The notes beneath the pieces are model-generated. The model saw only the letters and a program-made list of their open reading frames with translations, was not told where the DNA came from and made no database searches. Below, in pieces: positions 1 through 5,465 of a stretch of 5,465 nucleotides of DNA. The number at the start of each line of letters is the position of its first letter. Positions within the stretch are counted from its first letter, which is position 1. Origin of the DNA: Promethearchaeota archaeon. GTDB lineage: Archaea > Asgardarchaeota > Lokiarchaeia > Sigynarchaeales > SOKP01. The position numbers and the translations under genes are program-made. The stretch is taken from the NCBI GenBank assembly GCA_016839845.1, contig JAEOTL010000494.1, positions 1 to 5,465 of the forward strand. The letters are read 5' to 3'.

Positions 1-647
1 CGGGATCAGGAAAATCAACTCTAACTAAATTGATTTCCCGTTTGTATGATGTTAATGAAGGTAGAATCTTAATTGATAGTATAGACATACGAGAATATGC
101 ATTGGAATCATTAAGAAGCCAAATTTCATTTATTGAGCAAGACGTATTTTTATTTTCTGATACAATTTTCAACAATATTTCATTTGGAAGAACATCTGAA
201 ATGGAGGAAATTAGATCTTGCGCAGAAGAAGCTCAAGCTGATGATTTCATTCAGGATTTTCCTAAACAATATGATTCGGAAGTAGGCGAAAGGGGAGTTC
301 AATTAAGTGGAGGTGAAAGACAAAGAATAGCAATAGCTCGTGCATTCCTTTCAGATCCTAAAATTCTTATTTTGGATGATTCTACCTCTGCCATTGATTC
401 GAATACTGAGGACAAAATACAACGCGCGATTCGTAATATCCTTAAAGATAGAACTACAATCCTCATAACACATAGACTCTCTCAAATACGCTGGGCAGAC
501 CTCATAATCGTTTTGAAAAAAGGAGAAATATCCGCAATGGGTACTCATGAAAGCCTCTTGAAATCGTCAGGGGAATATCAAAAGATATTTATCAAAAAAT
601 TTGATATCGATATCACTCAATTAATAAAGCATGAGGAGGAAACTTAA
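1..647 (+). CDS. Heterodimeric ABC exporter half 1, ATP-binding domain (5'-partial; degenerate-site subunit)
   Basis: This is the C-terminal part of an ABC exporter half-transporter; its membrane domain and true start lie before the window. The reading frame is open from base 3 and begins inside Walker A (GSGKST). A TTG at 30 lies inside the nucleotide-binding domain and is not a start. About 214 residues are visible. Numbered from that first Gly, they show a Q-loop Gln at 46 (EQDVFLF), a canonical signature LSGGE at 101-105, Walker B ILILD at 121-125, and the switch His at 157 (ITHRL). The residue after Walker B, normally the catalytic Glu, is Asp (codon 378-380). This is the known mark of the degenerate-site partner in heterodimeric exporters such as TM287/288 and BmrCD. 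The stop codon directly abuts the start of the second half, so the two are co-transcribed and probably pair in the membrane. The substrate is unknown; drugs, lipids or peptides are all possible. Family call is very secure. Confidence 0.95.
   Translation, partial: GSGKSTLTKLISRLYDVNEGRILIDSIDIREYALESLRSQISFIEQDVFLFSDTIFNNISFGRTSEMEEIRSCAEEAQADDFIQDFPKQYDSEVGERGVQLSGGERQRIAIARAFLSDPKILILDDSTSAIDSNTEDKIQRAIRNILKDRTTILITHRLSQIRWADLIIVLKKGEISAMGTHESLLKSSGEYQKIFIKKFDIDITQLIKHEEET
633..640 (+). promoter_or_regulatory. Shine-Dalgarno site for ABC exporter half 2
   Basis: The sequence GAGGAGGA contains GGAGG at 635-639 and ends 7 bases before the ATG at 648. It sits inside the last codons of the upstream gene. 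The spacing favours the ATG at 648 over the in-frame ATGs at 654 and 657. It is the only strong Shine-Dalgarno match before any start codon in the window, which fits an internal operon gene that cannot be translated as a leaderless message. Confidence 0.85.
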
Positions 648-2456
648 ATGGGAATGATGGTAGGATTAGAAGCCGAGGAATATGACCGTGTATACAAAGA
701 TAAAGTTCTATTAAAACGGATCTTTCATTATTTTGGTCCATACAAACGCTCAATGGCAATAGTGATTCTTTTTCTAACCATTGCTTCTCTTGCATCAGCT
801 TTTGTTCCTATTCTTATTAGTACCGCAATTAATAATTTAGAGACAATAAGAAATATACCCTATATCTTTTTCTTATTAAGCCTTATTCTTATAATAAACC
901 TATTATCCTGGGTTTTTAATTATTTTACCACTAGATATGCTGTAGAAGTTATAGGAAATGTCGTTTTAGACCTGCGTAAGGATGCGGGACAAGCTGTCTT
1001 AAATCATGATCTTTCATTTTTCGACCAGAATCCTATTGGAAAAATTGTATCCCGGACTAACACCGACTCACGTGATTTTGGACAAACCGTAGATTTAACC
1101 CTTCAACTAATCTCATCACTCTTGGTTATTACTTTTCTATTAATCCTTATGTCGTTTATTAATCCTTTACTAACGCTAATTACTATCATCAGTTTTCCAT
1201 TATTTTTTATTATCGCGTTATCTTTTAGAAAATTAGCTCGTTCAAAAACCCTTTTAGGTCAGAGAGCACTAGCTTCTGTCAATGCCTTTGTAAAGGAGAG
1301 TTTCTCTGGCATTCAGATAGCAAAGACATTTCGCCAAGAAGAAAAGCTATATAACAACTTTAATGAGGTAAATACCACATCTTATAGAGTTAATTTGCGG
1401 AGAGCCTTTGTACTTAATGCAATATTTCCGTCATTAGGGATTATACAGGGAATAGTATTAACATTACTGGTATTTTATGGTGGGAATAGTGTTTTAGGAA
1501 ATCGTATAAGTGTGGGAGAATTGAGTTTATATGTACAAGGATTAACTTATCTTTTCTTCCCTCTTCTAACTTTAGCATCCTTTTGGCCTACCTTTCAAAC
1601 AGGAATGGCTGCTTCCGAAAGGATCTTTGCGCTTATAGATGCAAAGCCTTTAGTAATTCAAAAAGATAATATAAAACTATCAAAACTTAAAGGTGAGATC
1701 GAATTCAAAGATCTTTTCTTTAGGTACGAAGAATCAAAGGAAGTTTTCAAGAATTTCAATTTAAAAATTAAACCAGGAGAGTCACTTGCTATTGTAGGCC
1801 ATACTGGTGCTGGAAAATCAAGTTTAGCAAAACTTTTAGCGAGATTTTATGAATTCCAAGATGGAGATATTTTAATAGATGGAATGAGCATTCGTAATTA
1901 TGATCTTATGGAATATCGTAAACAAATAGGCATCATTCCACAAACACCATTTCTCTGGGCAGATACAATTGAAAATAACATAAAATATGGTAATAGTGAG
2001 GCATCTAGAAAAGATGTTAATAATGCACTCGAAGCAACAAGTGGTTCAGATTGGGTAAAGGATTTATCAAAGGGATTAGGAACTAAAACGGGTGAAAGAG
2101 GTAGTTTAATCTCAATGGGGGAGAGACAATTAGTAGTTTTTGCTCGTGTTCTTCTAGAAAATCCTTCCATACTTATTTTAGATGAAGCGACAGCCTCGGT
2201 TGATCCCTTTACAGAAACTCGGATTCAAGATGCATTAGAGAAAACGATTGAAGGACGTACTTCGATAATTATTGCTCATCGTCTCTGGACAGTTCGACAC
2301 GTGGACAGGATTGTTGTACTCGATCATGGAAAAATTATGGAAGAGGGAAATCATGATGAACTAATGGCTAAAGGTGGGATGTATGCTGAACTTTACAACA
2401 CATATTTTCGCCATCAATCTTTAGAATACATAGAAAAAATGAAAGAATTAACATAG
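648..2456 (+). CDS. Heterodimeric ABC exporter half 2, membrane and ATP-binding domains
   Basis: This 602-residue half-transporter is full length for the type IV (ABCB-like) exporter family. Six hydrophobic segments lie at roughly 36-58, 71-95, 152-170, 172-192, 258-278 and 292-315. A typical cytoplasmic loop with FFDQNPIGKIVSR (124-136) follows the second. The nucleotide-binding domain spans about 350-590: A-loop Tyr360, Walker A GHTGAGKSS (384-392), Q-loop Gln432, X-loop TGERG (481-485), Walker B ILILD (508-512) with catalytic Glu513, D-loop SVD (517-519) and switch His544. The signature is abnormal: ISMGE (488-492) replaces LSGGQ. With the Asp-for-Glu change in half 1, this predicts one degenerate ATP site (half 1 Walker motifs plus this signature) and one competent site (this Walker A/Glu513 plus half 1 LSGGE). 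The start at 648 is set by the ribosome-binding site and by contact with the upstream stop codon (TAAATG). Exported substrate cannot be told from sequence. Confidence 0.95.
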   Translation: MGMMVGLEAEEYDRVYKDKVLLKRIFHYFGPYKRSMAIVILFLTIASLASAFVPILISTAINNLETIRNIPYIFFLLSLILIINLLSWVFNYFTTRYAVEVIGNVVLDLRKDAGQAVLNHDLSFFDQNPIGKIVSRTNTDSRDFGQTVDLTLQLISSLLVITFLLILMSFINPLLTLITIISFPLFFIIALSFRKLARSKTLLGQRALASVNAFVKESFSGIQIAKTFRQEEKLYNNFNEVNTTSYRVNLRRAFVLNAIFPSLGIIQGIVLTLLVFYGGNSVLGNRISVGELSLYVQGLTYLFFPLLTLASFWPTFQTGMAASERIFALIDAKPLVIQKDNIKLSKLKGEIEFKDLFFRYEESKEVFKNFNLKIKPGESLAIVGHTGAGKSSLAKLLARFYEFQDGDILIDGMSIRNYDLMEYRKQIGIIPQTPFLWADTIENNIKYGNSEASRKDVNNALEATSGSDWVKDLSKGLGTKTGERGSLISMGERQLVVFARVLLENPSILILDEATASVDPFTETRIQDALEKTIEGRTSIIIAHRLWTVRHVDRIVVLDHGKIMEEGNHDELMAKGGMYAELYNTYFRHQSLEYIEKMKELT

Positions 2457-2511
2457 GAGATATATTTATCCAAAAATGATCGCTGATTTTAAAATTATAA
2501 ATAATCTTAAA

Positions 2512-2558
2512 TTCTCTTGAGAAGAATAATTATAATAATTATGGAATAATAATATTCC
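2512..2558 (+). promoter_or_regulatory. AT-rich control region of the flavoprotein gene: tandem octamers and 16-bp inverted repeat
   Basis: The 114-base gap between the ABC operon and the flavoprotein gene is nearly all A and T and carries ordered symmetry. There is a small inverted repeat TTCTC-TT-GAGAA (2512-2523). The self-complementary octamer ATAATTAT occurs twice, at 2526-2533 and 2535-2542, one base apart. GGAATA-ATAA-TATTCC (2543-2558) is a 6-4-6 inverted repeat ending 12 bases before the GTG start. TATA-like stretches at 2530-2542 or 2545-2555 are at or near the distance expected for an archaeal promoter giving little or no leader. My reading is promoter plus operator; part could instead be the 3' end of the ABC transcript, though no strong T-run follows. 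Short symmetric motifs arise by chance in DNA this AT-rich, so certainty is limited. Confidence 0.4.
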
Positions 2559-2570
2559 AAACCAAAAGAT

Positions 2571-3740
2571 GTGATTGAAATCGAGTTAAATACACTTTTT
2601 AGTCCTGAAAAAATTGGAAACGTTCAAATCAAAAATCGTATAATTCGTTCAGCAACTTACACTCATATGGCAACAAATGATGGGATACCAACTGAACAAC
2701 AAATAGAATTTTATTCAATCTTAGCTAAGGGCGGAACGGGCTTAATAATTACGGGACAAACAGCAATTAATCAACTAGGCAGATGTTCTGATGTTCAACT
2801 TTGCTTGTATGATGATTCTCAAATAGCAAGACACAAAAAATTAGTGGATGCTGTTCATGATTATTCAGAAGTTAAAATTGCTCCTCAATTGAATCATGTT
2901 GGTAGATGTAGCTTTAATCCTTATATTGGGATTAATCCAGTTGGACCATCGCCAATCCAAATTATGACTATTAAAACGACTCCCAGAGAAATGACAATCG
3001 AAGAGATTAGAAAAATTATTAAAAATTTTGTGGATGGGTGCAGAAGAGCATATGAAAGCGGATATGATTTGGTTCAAATACAGGCTGCTCATAATTATTT
3101 GCTCAGTAGCTTTCTCTCTCCATACACAAACAAACGCAAGGATGAATATGGAGGAGATACTCAAAGTAGAACTAAAATTCTTGTGGATATATATAATCAT
3201 GTAAAAGATGAGTTGGGAAAAAAATTTCCAATCACTCTAAAACTGCAAACCAATGATTATATCCCAGAAGGGCTAAACTTCGAAGAAGGTCTGAAAATTG
3301 CTAAGCTGTTAGCCGAAGTGGGATATAGTGCTATTGAACCATCTGGGGGTGGAACAGAATATTTTAAGGTGCAATCATTCCCTTATGCTCCAAGCGCAGT
3401 AGTAACTAAGCCTGAAGAAGAAAACTATTTTCTTCCTGCTGTGGAGAAACTAGAGGAAATTAAGAAGGAATGCCCTCTTATCCTCATGGGAGGGGTAAGA
3501 GATCCCCTCCGTGCAGAAAAAATTCTTAAAGAAAACATAGCTAGCTTCATATCAATATCAAGACCTCTCATATATGAACCGGACCTTCCTAATAGATGGA
3601 AAAGCGGTGATCTTTCACCTCCACTCTGTACTAGTTGTAATCAATGTTATACGACAACTTTCGGGGGACCTTTATATTGTCCAATTAAAAAGAAAGCGGA
3701 AAAAAGAAGAATTAGAGAAGAAAAAAAGAGAGCTCAATAA
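2571..3740 (+). CDS. Old Yellow Enzyme-family NADH:flavin oxidoreductase with C-terminal 4Fe-4S motif
   Basis: This 389-residue FMN-dependent TIM-barrel oxidoreductase probably reduces an activated C=C bond (enoate or enoyl-CoA reductase type); the substrate is unknown. Residues 9-30 (LFSPEKIGNVQIKNRIIRSA) form the family's usual N-terminus. QLNHVGR (106-112) and Lys224 match FMN-contact motifs. QAAHNYLLSSFLSP (171-184) is the active-site strand with Tyr176 at the proton-donor position. NKRKDEYGG (187-195) and MGGV (306-309) are also conserved. Near the end, C353-x2-C356-x2-C359-x10-C370 resembles the iron-sulfur motif of trimethylamine dehydrogenase and 2,4-dienoyl-CoA reductase, but the FAD/NAD(P) domains that follow in those enzymes are absent. 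The protein ends in a Lys/Arg/Glu-rich tail (373-388). Gln171 replaces the usual His. The GTG start at 2571 is chosen because an in-frame stop lies at 2550-2552, no ATG lies between, and the conserved domain begins at residue 9. No Shine-Dalgarno site is seen, so a leaderless mRNA is likely. Family secure, function not. Confidence 0.92.
   Translation: MIEIELNTLFSPEKIGNVQIKNRIIRSATYTHMATNDGIPTEQQIEFYSILAKGGTGLIITGQTAINQLGRCSDVQLCLYDDSQIARHKKLVDAVHDYSEVKIAPQLNHVGRCSFNPYIGINPVGPSPIQIMTIKTTPREMTIEEIRKIIKNFVDGCRRAYESGYDLVQIQAAHNYLLSSFLSPYTNKRKDEYGGDTQSRTKILVDIYNHVKDELGKKFPITLKLQTNDYIPEGLNFEEGLKIAKLLAEVGYSAIEPSGGGTEYFKVQSFPYAPSAVVTKPEEENYFLPAVEKLEEIKKECPLILMGGVRDPLRAEKILKENIASFISISRPLIYEPDLPNRWKSGDLSPPLCTSCNQCYTTTFGGPLYCPIKKKAEKRRIREEKKRAQ
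3687..3727 (-). terminator. Possible T-rich archaeal terminator for glutamine synthetase, inside the flavoprotein 3' end
   Basis: Only 28 bases separate the convergent stop codons, and no hairpin is seen there. A minus-strand transcript leaving the glutamine synthetase gene would soon meet runs of T opposite A-runs at 3721-3727 (7), 3700-3705 (6) and 3687-3691 (5). Archaeal intrinsic termination is known to use T-rich non-template tracts without a required stem-loop. The same purine-rich stretch encodes the Lys/Arg/Glu-rich tail of the flavoprotein, which alone could explain the A-runs, so this is an inference. Confidence 0.35.
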
Positions 3741-3768
3741 TAAATCCAAATAAGAAACAAATTGAATG

Positions 3769-5130
3769 CTATAAGCGAGTTATATACCGCGTTCGTTCCC
3801 ATTCACTTACAACTACTCGATATTTATCATTTTCTTCTAATTTCGCATAATAGAAATTCTTGAAGGGTTGTTCTCCAAAGACTTCTTTCATAAATTCTGA
3901 ATTCCTAAATTCTTTTATCGCTTCGCTTAAACTACCGGGCAAAGCTTTAATTCCCGCTTTTTCCATCTCTTTTGTAGTGAGTTTATAAACATTTTCGTCT
4001 CGGTGTTCTGGAATTTCTATATCCTCTGATAAAATACCATTCAATCCCGTAGATAAAAGTACAGCAAATTGAAGATATGGATTGCCTGAAGGATCAGGAC
4101 ACCGAATCTCACATCGAGCTGCACTTGGTTTACCATGGAAATCGGGGACCCGAATTAATGGTGATCTATTTCTAAAACCCCATGCGATATAAACTGGGGC
4201 TTCATAGCCTGGCACTAATCTCTTATAAGAATTAGGCCAACTGCTTAAAACTGCACACATAGCACTTGCATGTTTCAATTGACCAGCTATCCATTTTTTC
4301 ATTAGAAATGAAATATTATCTTTATCTGTCTCATCATAAAATAGATTCTCCCCATTCTTCCATAAGGATTGGTGTACATGCATTCCAGAACCATTAATTC
4401 CTTCAAAAGGTTTTGGCATGAATGTAGCAACCATGTTATTTTTTGCTGCTACAGTTTTTATAATCATTTTAATTGTATTAGTATTATCCGCTGTTTTAAC
4501 AGCTTCATCATAACGAAAATCTACCTCATGCTGTCCTAGAGCAACTTCATGATGTAAAGCTTCTATTTCAATTCCCATTGTATCGCAATACTCTGCAATT
4601 GTATACCTCATTTTCTCATTGATGTCATAAGGATCATAATCAAAATATGATCTCATATCAGACGGGCGCCACAACGCTTCCTCTTTCGCACCTTTTTCTA
4701 GAATAAAAAATTCCATTTCAGGAGCACAAAAATACTTAAACCCATTCTCTTCTGCTTTTTTTACAGCTTTTTGAAGTATAAAACGAGGATCTCCCTCATA
4801 TCTGGTCCCATCAGGATTATATATATCACAAAAGACTCGTGCCACTTTTCGATTATCATTTCTCCATGGGATTATGTAAAATGTAGAAGGATCTGGTAAT
4901 GCTACTTTATCAGATTCTTCGATTGCTCCATAACCCGTTATAGAACTTCCATCAAAACTTTCACCTATATCGAAAAACTCCTCAATCCTTTTACTATTTA
5001 TCTCAAAACTTTTAATAATCCCATGAATATCGGTAAATTGAAGATAAATGAATTTAATATCATTTTCCTTCACGACATCAATGACTTTATCACATAGTTC
5101 TTTCCTTTTTGGATTCTCTTTTTCAATCAT
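3769..5130 (-). CDS. glnA: Type I (alpha-type) glutamine synthetase, glutamate-ammonia ligase
   Basis: Makes glutamine from glutamate, ammonia and ATP in the cytoplasm; GSI enzymes are dodecamers. The 453-residue length matches GSI. The beta-grasp N-terminal domain (about 20-108) carries FDGSSI (59-64) with ammonium-site Asp60. In the catalytic domain, Glu138 and Glu140 (PEMEFF), Tyr162, Glu195 (HHEVA), Glu202 (GQHEVDF), Asn246-Gly247 and His251 (NGSGMHVH), Arg304 (KRLVPGYE), Glu310, Arg320/Arg322/Arg327, and Glu341/Arg343 (EIRCPDP) are all present, so the enzyme should be active. The region equal to the E. coli adenylylation site reads ENVYKLTTKE rather than NLYDLPPEE, and the C-terminus resembles the Bacillus alpha type, so adenylylation is unlikely. 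Ala69 stands where the Bacillus feedback Arg62 would be. The ATG at 5130 has no Shine-Dalgarno site but a TATA-like box about 29 bases upstream. An Lrp/AsnC-type gene is divergent. A GS-like ligase for another amine cannot be fully excluded. Confidence 0.93.
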   Translation of the reverse strand: MIEKENPKRKELCDKVIDVVKENDIKFIYLQFTDIHGIIKSFEINSKRIEEFFDIGESFDGSSITGYGAIEESDKVALPDPSTFYIIPWRNDNRKVARVFCDIYNPDGTRYEGDPRFILQKAVKKAEENGFKYFCAPEMEFFILEKGAKEEALWRPSDMRSYFDYDPYDINEKMRYTIAEYCDTMGIEIEALHHEVALGQHEVDFRYDEAVKTADNTNTIKMIIKTVAAKNNMVATFMPKPFEGINGSGMHVHQSLWKNGENLFYDETDKDNISFLMKKWIAGQLKHASAMCAVLSSWPNSYKRLVPGYEAPVYIAWGFRNRSPLIRVPDFHGKPSAARCEIRCPDPSGNPYLQFAVLLSTGLNGILSEDIEIPEHRDENVYKLTTKEMEKAGIKALPGSLSEAIKEFRNSEFMKEVFGEQPFKNFYYAKLEENDKYRVVVSEWERTRYITRL

Positions 5131-5151
5131 ATAAAATCAGATAATTTTTAT

Positions 5152-5166
5152 CTTAATATATTTAGT
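5152..5166 (-). promoter_or_regulatory. Candidate TATA box for glutamine synthetase
   Basis: Read on the minus strand, the sequence is ACTAAATATATTAAG, close to the archaeal TATA consensus. Its centre lies about 29 bases before the ATG at 5130, so transcription would begin about 2-5 bases before the start codon and give a nearly leaderless mRNA. This fits the absence of a Shine-Dalgarno site. A second TATA-like stretch, TTTTTAAATA at 5179-5188 on the minus strand, would give a leader of roughly 27 bases and is the alternative. Confidence 0.5.
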
Positions 5167-5182
5167 AATATGCAATCATATT
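5167..5182. promoter_or_regulatory. 16-bp inverted repeat beside the glutamine synthetase promoter, candidate operator
   Basis: AATATG-CAAT-CATATT is a perfect 6-4-6 inverted repeat directly upstream of the proposed glutamine synthetase TATA box, where the archaeal TFB recognition element would lie. A dimeric regulator such as the divergent Lrp/AsnC-type protein could bind here and affect TBP/TFB loading. The site is seen directly; its use as an operator is inferred, and arms of this length are not rare in AT-rich DNA. Confidence 0.35.
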
Positions 5183-5203
5183 TAAAAACCATGTGTTTTT
5201 TTT

Positions 5204-5264
5204 CAATATCTATTGCAAATCCTGAAAAAAATAAAATGATTATTGTCGTTGAATGAAAATAATC
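5204..5264. promoter_or_regulatory. Further inverted repeats in the divergent control region
   Basis: Between the two divergent promoters lie CAATA-TC-TATTG (5204-5215) and GATTATT-N13-AATAATC (5238-5264). The first directly follows a run of eight T (5196-5203), and a run of seven A lies at 5225-5231. Lrp-family proteins often bind several loosely symmetric AT-rich sites along a control region, so these could be operator copies, with the A/T runs adding curvature. No shared sequence consensus is obvious among the repeats, so support is weak. Confidence 0.25.
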
Positions 5265-5271
5265 CGTTATC

Positions 5272-5285
5272 TTTATTAATATTAA
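5272..5285 (+). promoter_or_regulatory. Candidate TATA box and overlapping palindrome for the Lrp-type gene
   Basis: TTTATTAAT (5272-5280) is centred about 27 bases before the ATG at 5303, the distance expected for a leaderless archaeal mRNA. It overlaps the perfect 10-bp palindrome TTAATATTAA (5276-5285). A regulator bound to the palindrome would block TBP, which would suit autoregulation, common in the Lrp family. The overlap is seen; the autoregulation is inferred. Confidence 0.4.
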
Positions 5286-5302
5286 AAATACAATATTACT
5301 AG

Positions 5303-5465
5303 ATGACAAACATTAAAGATTACCATATAGATGAATTAGATCTTGAAATCATAAAAATCCTTAGTGCTGATGGTCGGAAAAACAAAAGTACGATTGCTGA
5401 GGATTTAAAACGTTCACCAAATACAATTATTAAACACATTAACAATCTAGAGGAGCATGGAGTTA
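5303..5465 (+). CDS. Lrp/AsnC-family transcriptional regulator (3'-partial, HTH domain only)
   Basis: Fifty-four codons are visible before the window ends. The protein starts MTNIKDYHIDELDLEIIKIL and continues through an AsnC-type winged helix-turn-helix. The usual pattern is present: an acidic D..D..I..IL start (10-20), the DGR turn (23-25), the helix with IAEDL (31-35), then SPNTIIKHINNLEEHGV (38-54) as recognition helix and start of the wing. The ligand-binding RAM domain, if present, lies outside the window. The start is well fixed because an in-frame TAG directly precedes the ATG. No Shine-Dalgarno site is seen. The gene is divergent from glutamine synthetase with 172 bases between them, suggesting it senses an amino acid (glutamine would be a natural candidate) and controls that gene and possibly itself. 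Another winged-helix family is possible because the diagnostic C-terminal domain is missing. Confidence 0.85.
   Translation, partial: MTNIKDYHIDELDLEIIKILSADGRKNKSTIAEDLKRSPNTIIKHINNLEEHGV

Noticed and set aside
30..32. TTG as the start codon of the first ABC gene
   Set aside because: The frame stays open to base 3 and encodes the end of Walker A (GSGKST) before this codon, so the gene begins outside the window.
351..548. Antisense open frame of 65 codons
   Set aside because: It lies wholly opposite the conserved nucleotide-binding domain of ABC half 1 and its protein shows no recognisable motif.
613..795. Antisense open frame of 60 codons
   Set aside because: It overlaps the junction of the two ABC genes on the opposite strand with no motif or promoter.
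1898..2170. Antisense open frame of 90 codons
   Set aside because: It mirrors the Walker A to Walker B region of ABC half 2; the sense frame is strongly conserved and explains it.
2512..2523. TTCTC-TT-GAGAA as a hairpin terminator of the ABC operon
   Set aside because: The loop would be only two bases, the stem is weak, and no T-run follows.
2457..2570. Flavoprotein gene as a third member of the ABC operon
   Set aside because: The 114-base gap has its own promoter-like and operator-like elements and no ribosome-binding site, unlike the tightly joined ABC pair. Readthrough cannot be excluded.
2865..3200. Antisense open frame of 111 codons
   Set aside because: It lies opposite the flavoprotein active-site region; its translation is low-complexity and Ser/Ile/Asn-rich with no domain.
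3979..3999. Adenylylation site in glutamine synthetase
   Set aside because: A Tyr (382) is present at about the right place, but the flanking sequence differs from the beta-type motif and the C-terminal region is alpha-like.
1..5465. Mobile element, CRISPR array, tRNA/rRNA gene or defence system
   Set aside because: No transposase, terminal inverted repeats, regular direct-repeat array, cloverleaf or defence-type domain was seen; genes are ordinary metabolism, transport and regulation.

Overview
The window looks like a piece of an AT-rich archaeal chromosome (about one third G+C by eye). Three things point to an archaeon. An internal operon gene has a strong Shine-Dalgarno site, while genes that start a transcript have none and instead have TATA-like boxes about 26-30 bases before the start codon, as expected for leaderless mRNAs. 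There is an Lrp/AsnC-type regulator. The glutamine synthetase is a short alpha-type GSI. The phylum cannot be read from this sequence; an Asgard or Thermoplasmata-like lineage is only a guess.

Layout. (1) Positions 1-2456 hold two consecutive plus-strand genes for the halves of a heterodimeric ABC exporter. The first is cut by the window edge inside its Walker A motif, and its stop codon directly abuts the start codon of the second. Their ATPase defects are complementary: half 1 has Asp in place of the catalytic Glu, and half 2 has an abnormal signature motif. This gives one consensus and one degenerate ATP site. (2) Positions 2457-2570 form a short, very AT-rich spacer with tandem octamers and a 16-bp inverted repeat, probably the promoter/operator of the next gene. 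(3) Positions 2571-3740 encode a stand-alone Old Yellow Enzyme-family flavoprotein with a C-terminal four-cysteine iron-sulfur motif. (4) Positions 3769-5130, minus strand and convergent with it, encode type I glutamine synthetase. (5) Positions 5131-5302 form a divergent control region. (6) From 5303 to the window end is the N-terminal helix-turn-helix of an Lrp/AsnC-family regulator, not detectable as a closed ORF because it runs off the edge.

How the genes work together. The ABC halves form one exporter of unknown substrate. The divergent Lrp-type gene beside glutamine synthetase suggests local, amino-acid-responsive control of nitrogen assimilation. The flavoprotein shows no clear functional link to its neighbours. 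I see no mobile element, CRISPR array, RNA gene or defence system, and no convincing evidence of a wholly new system. The points worth a second look are the asymmetric ABC pair, the altered active site and missing reductase domain of the flavoprotein, the changed feedback position in glutamine synthetase, and the palindromes in the two control regions.
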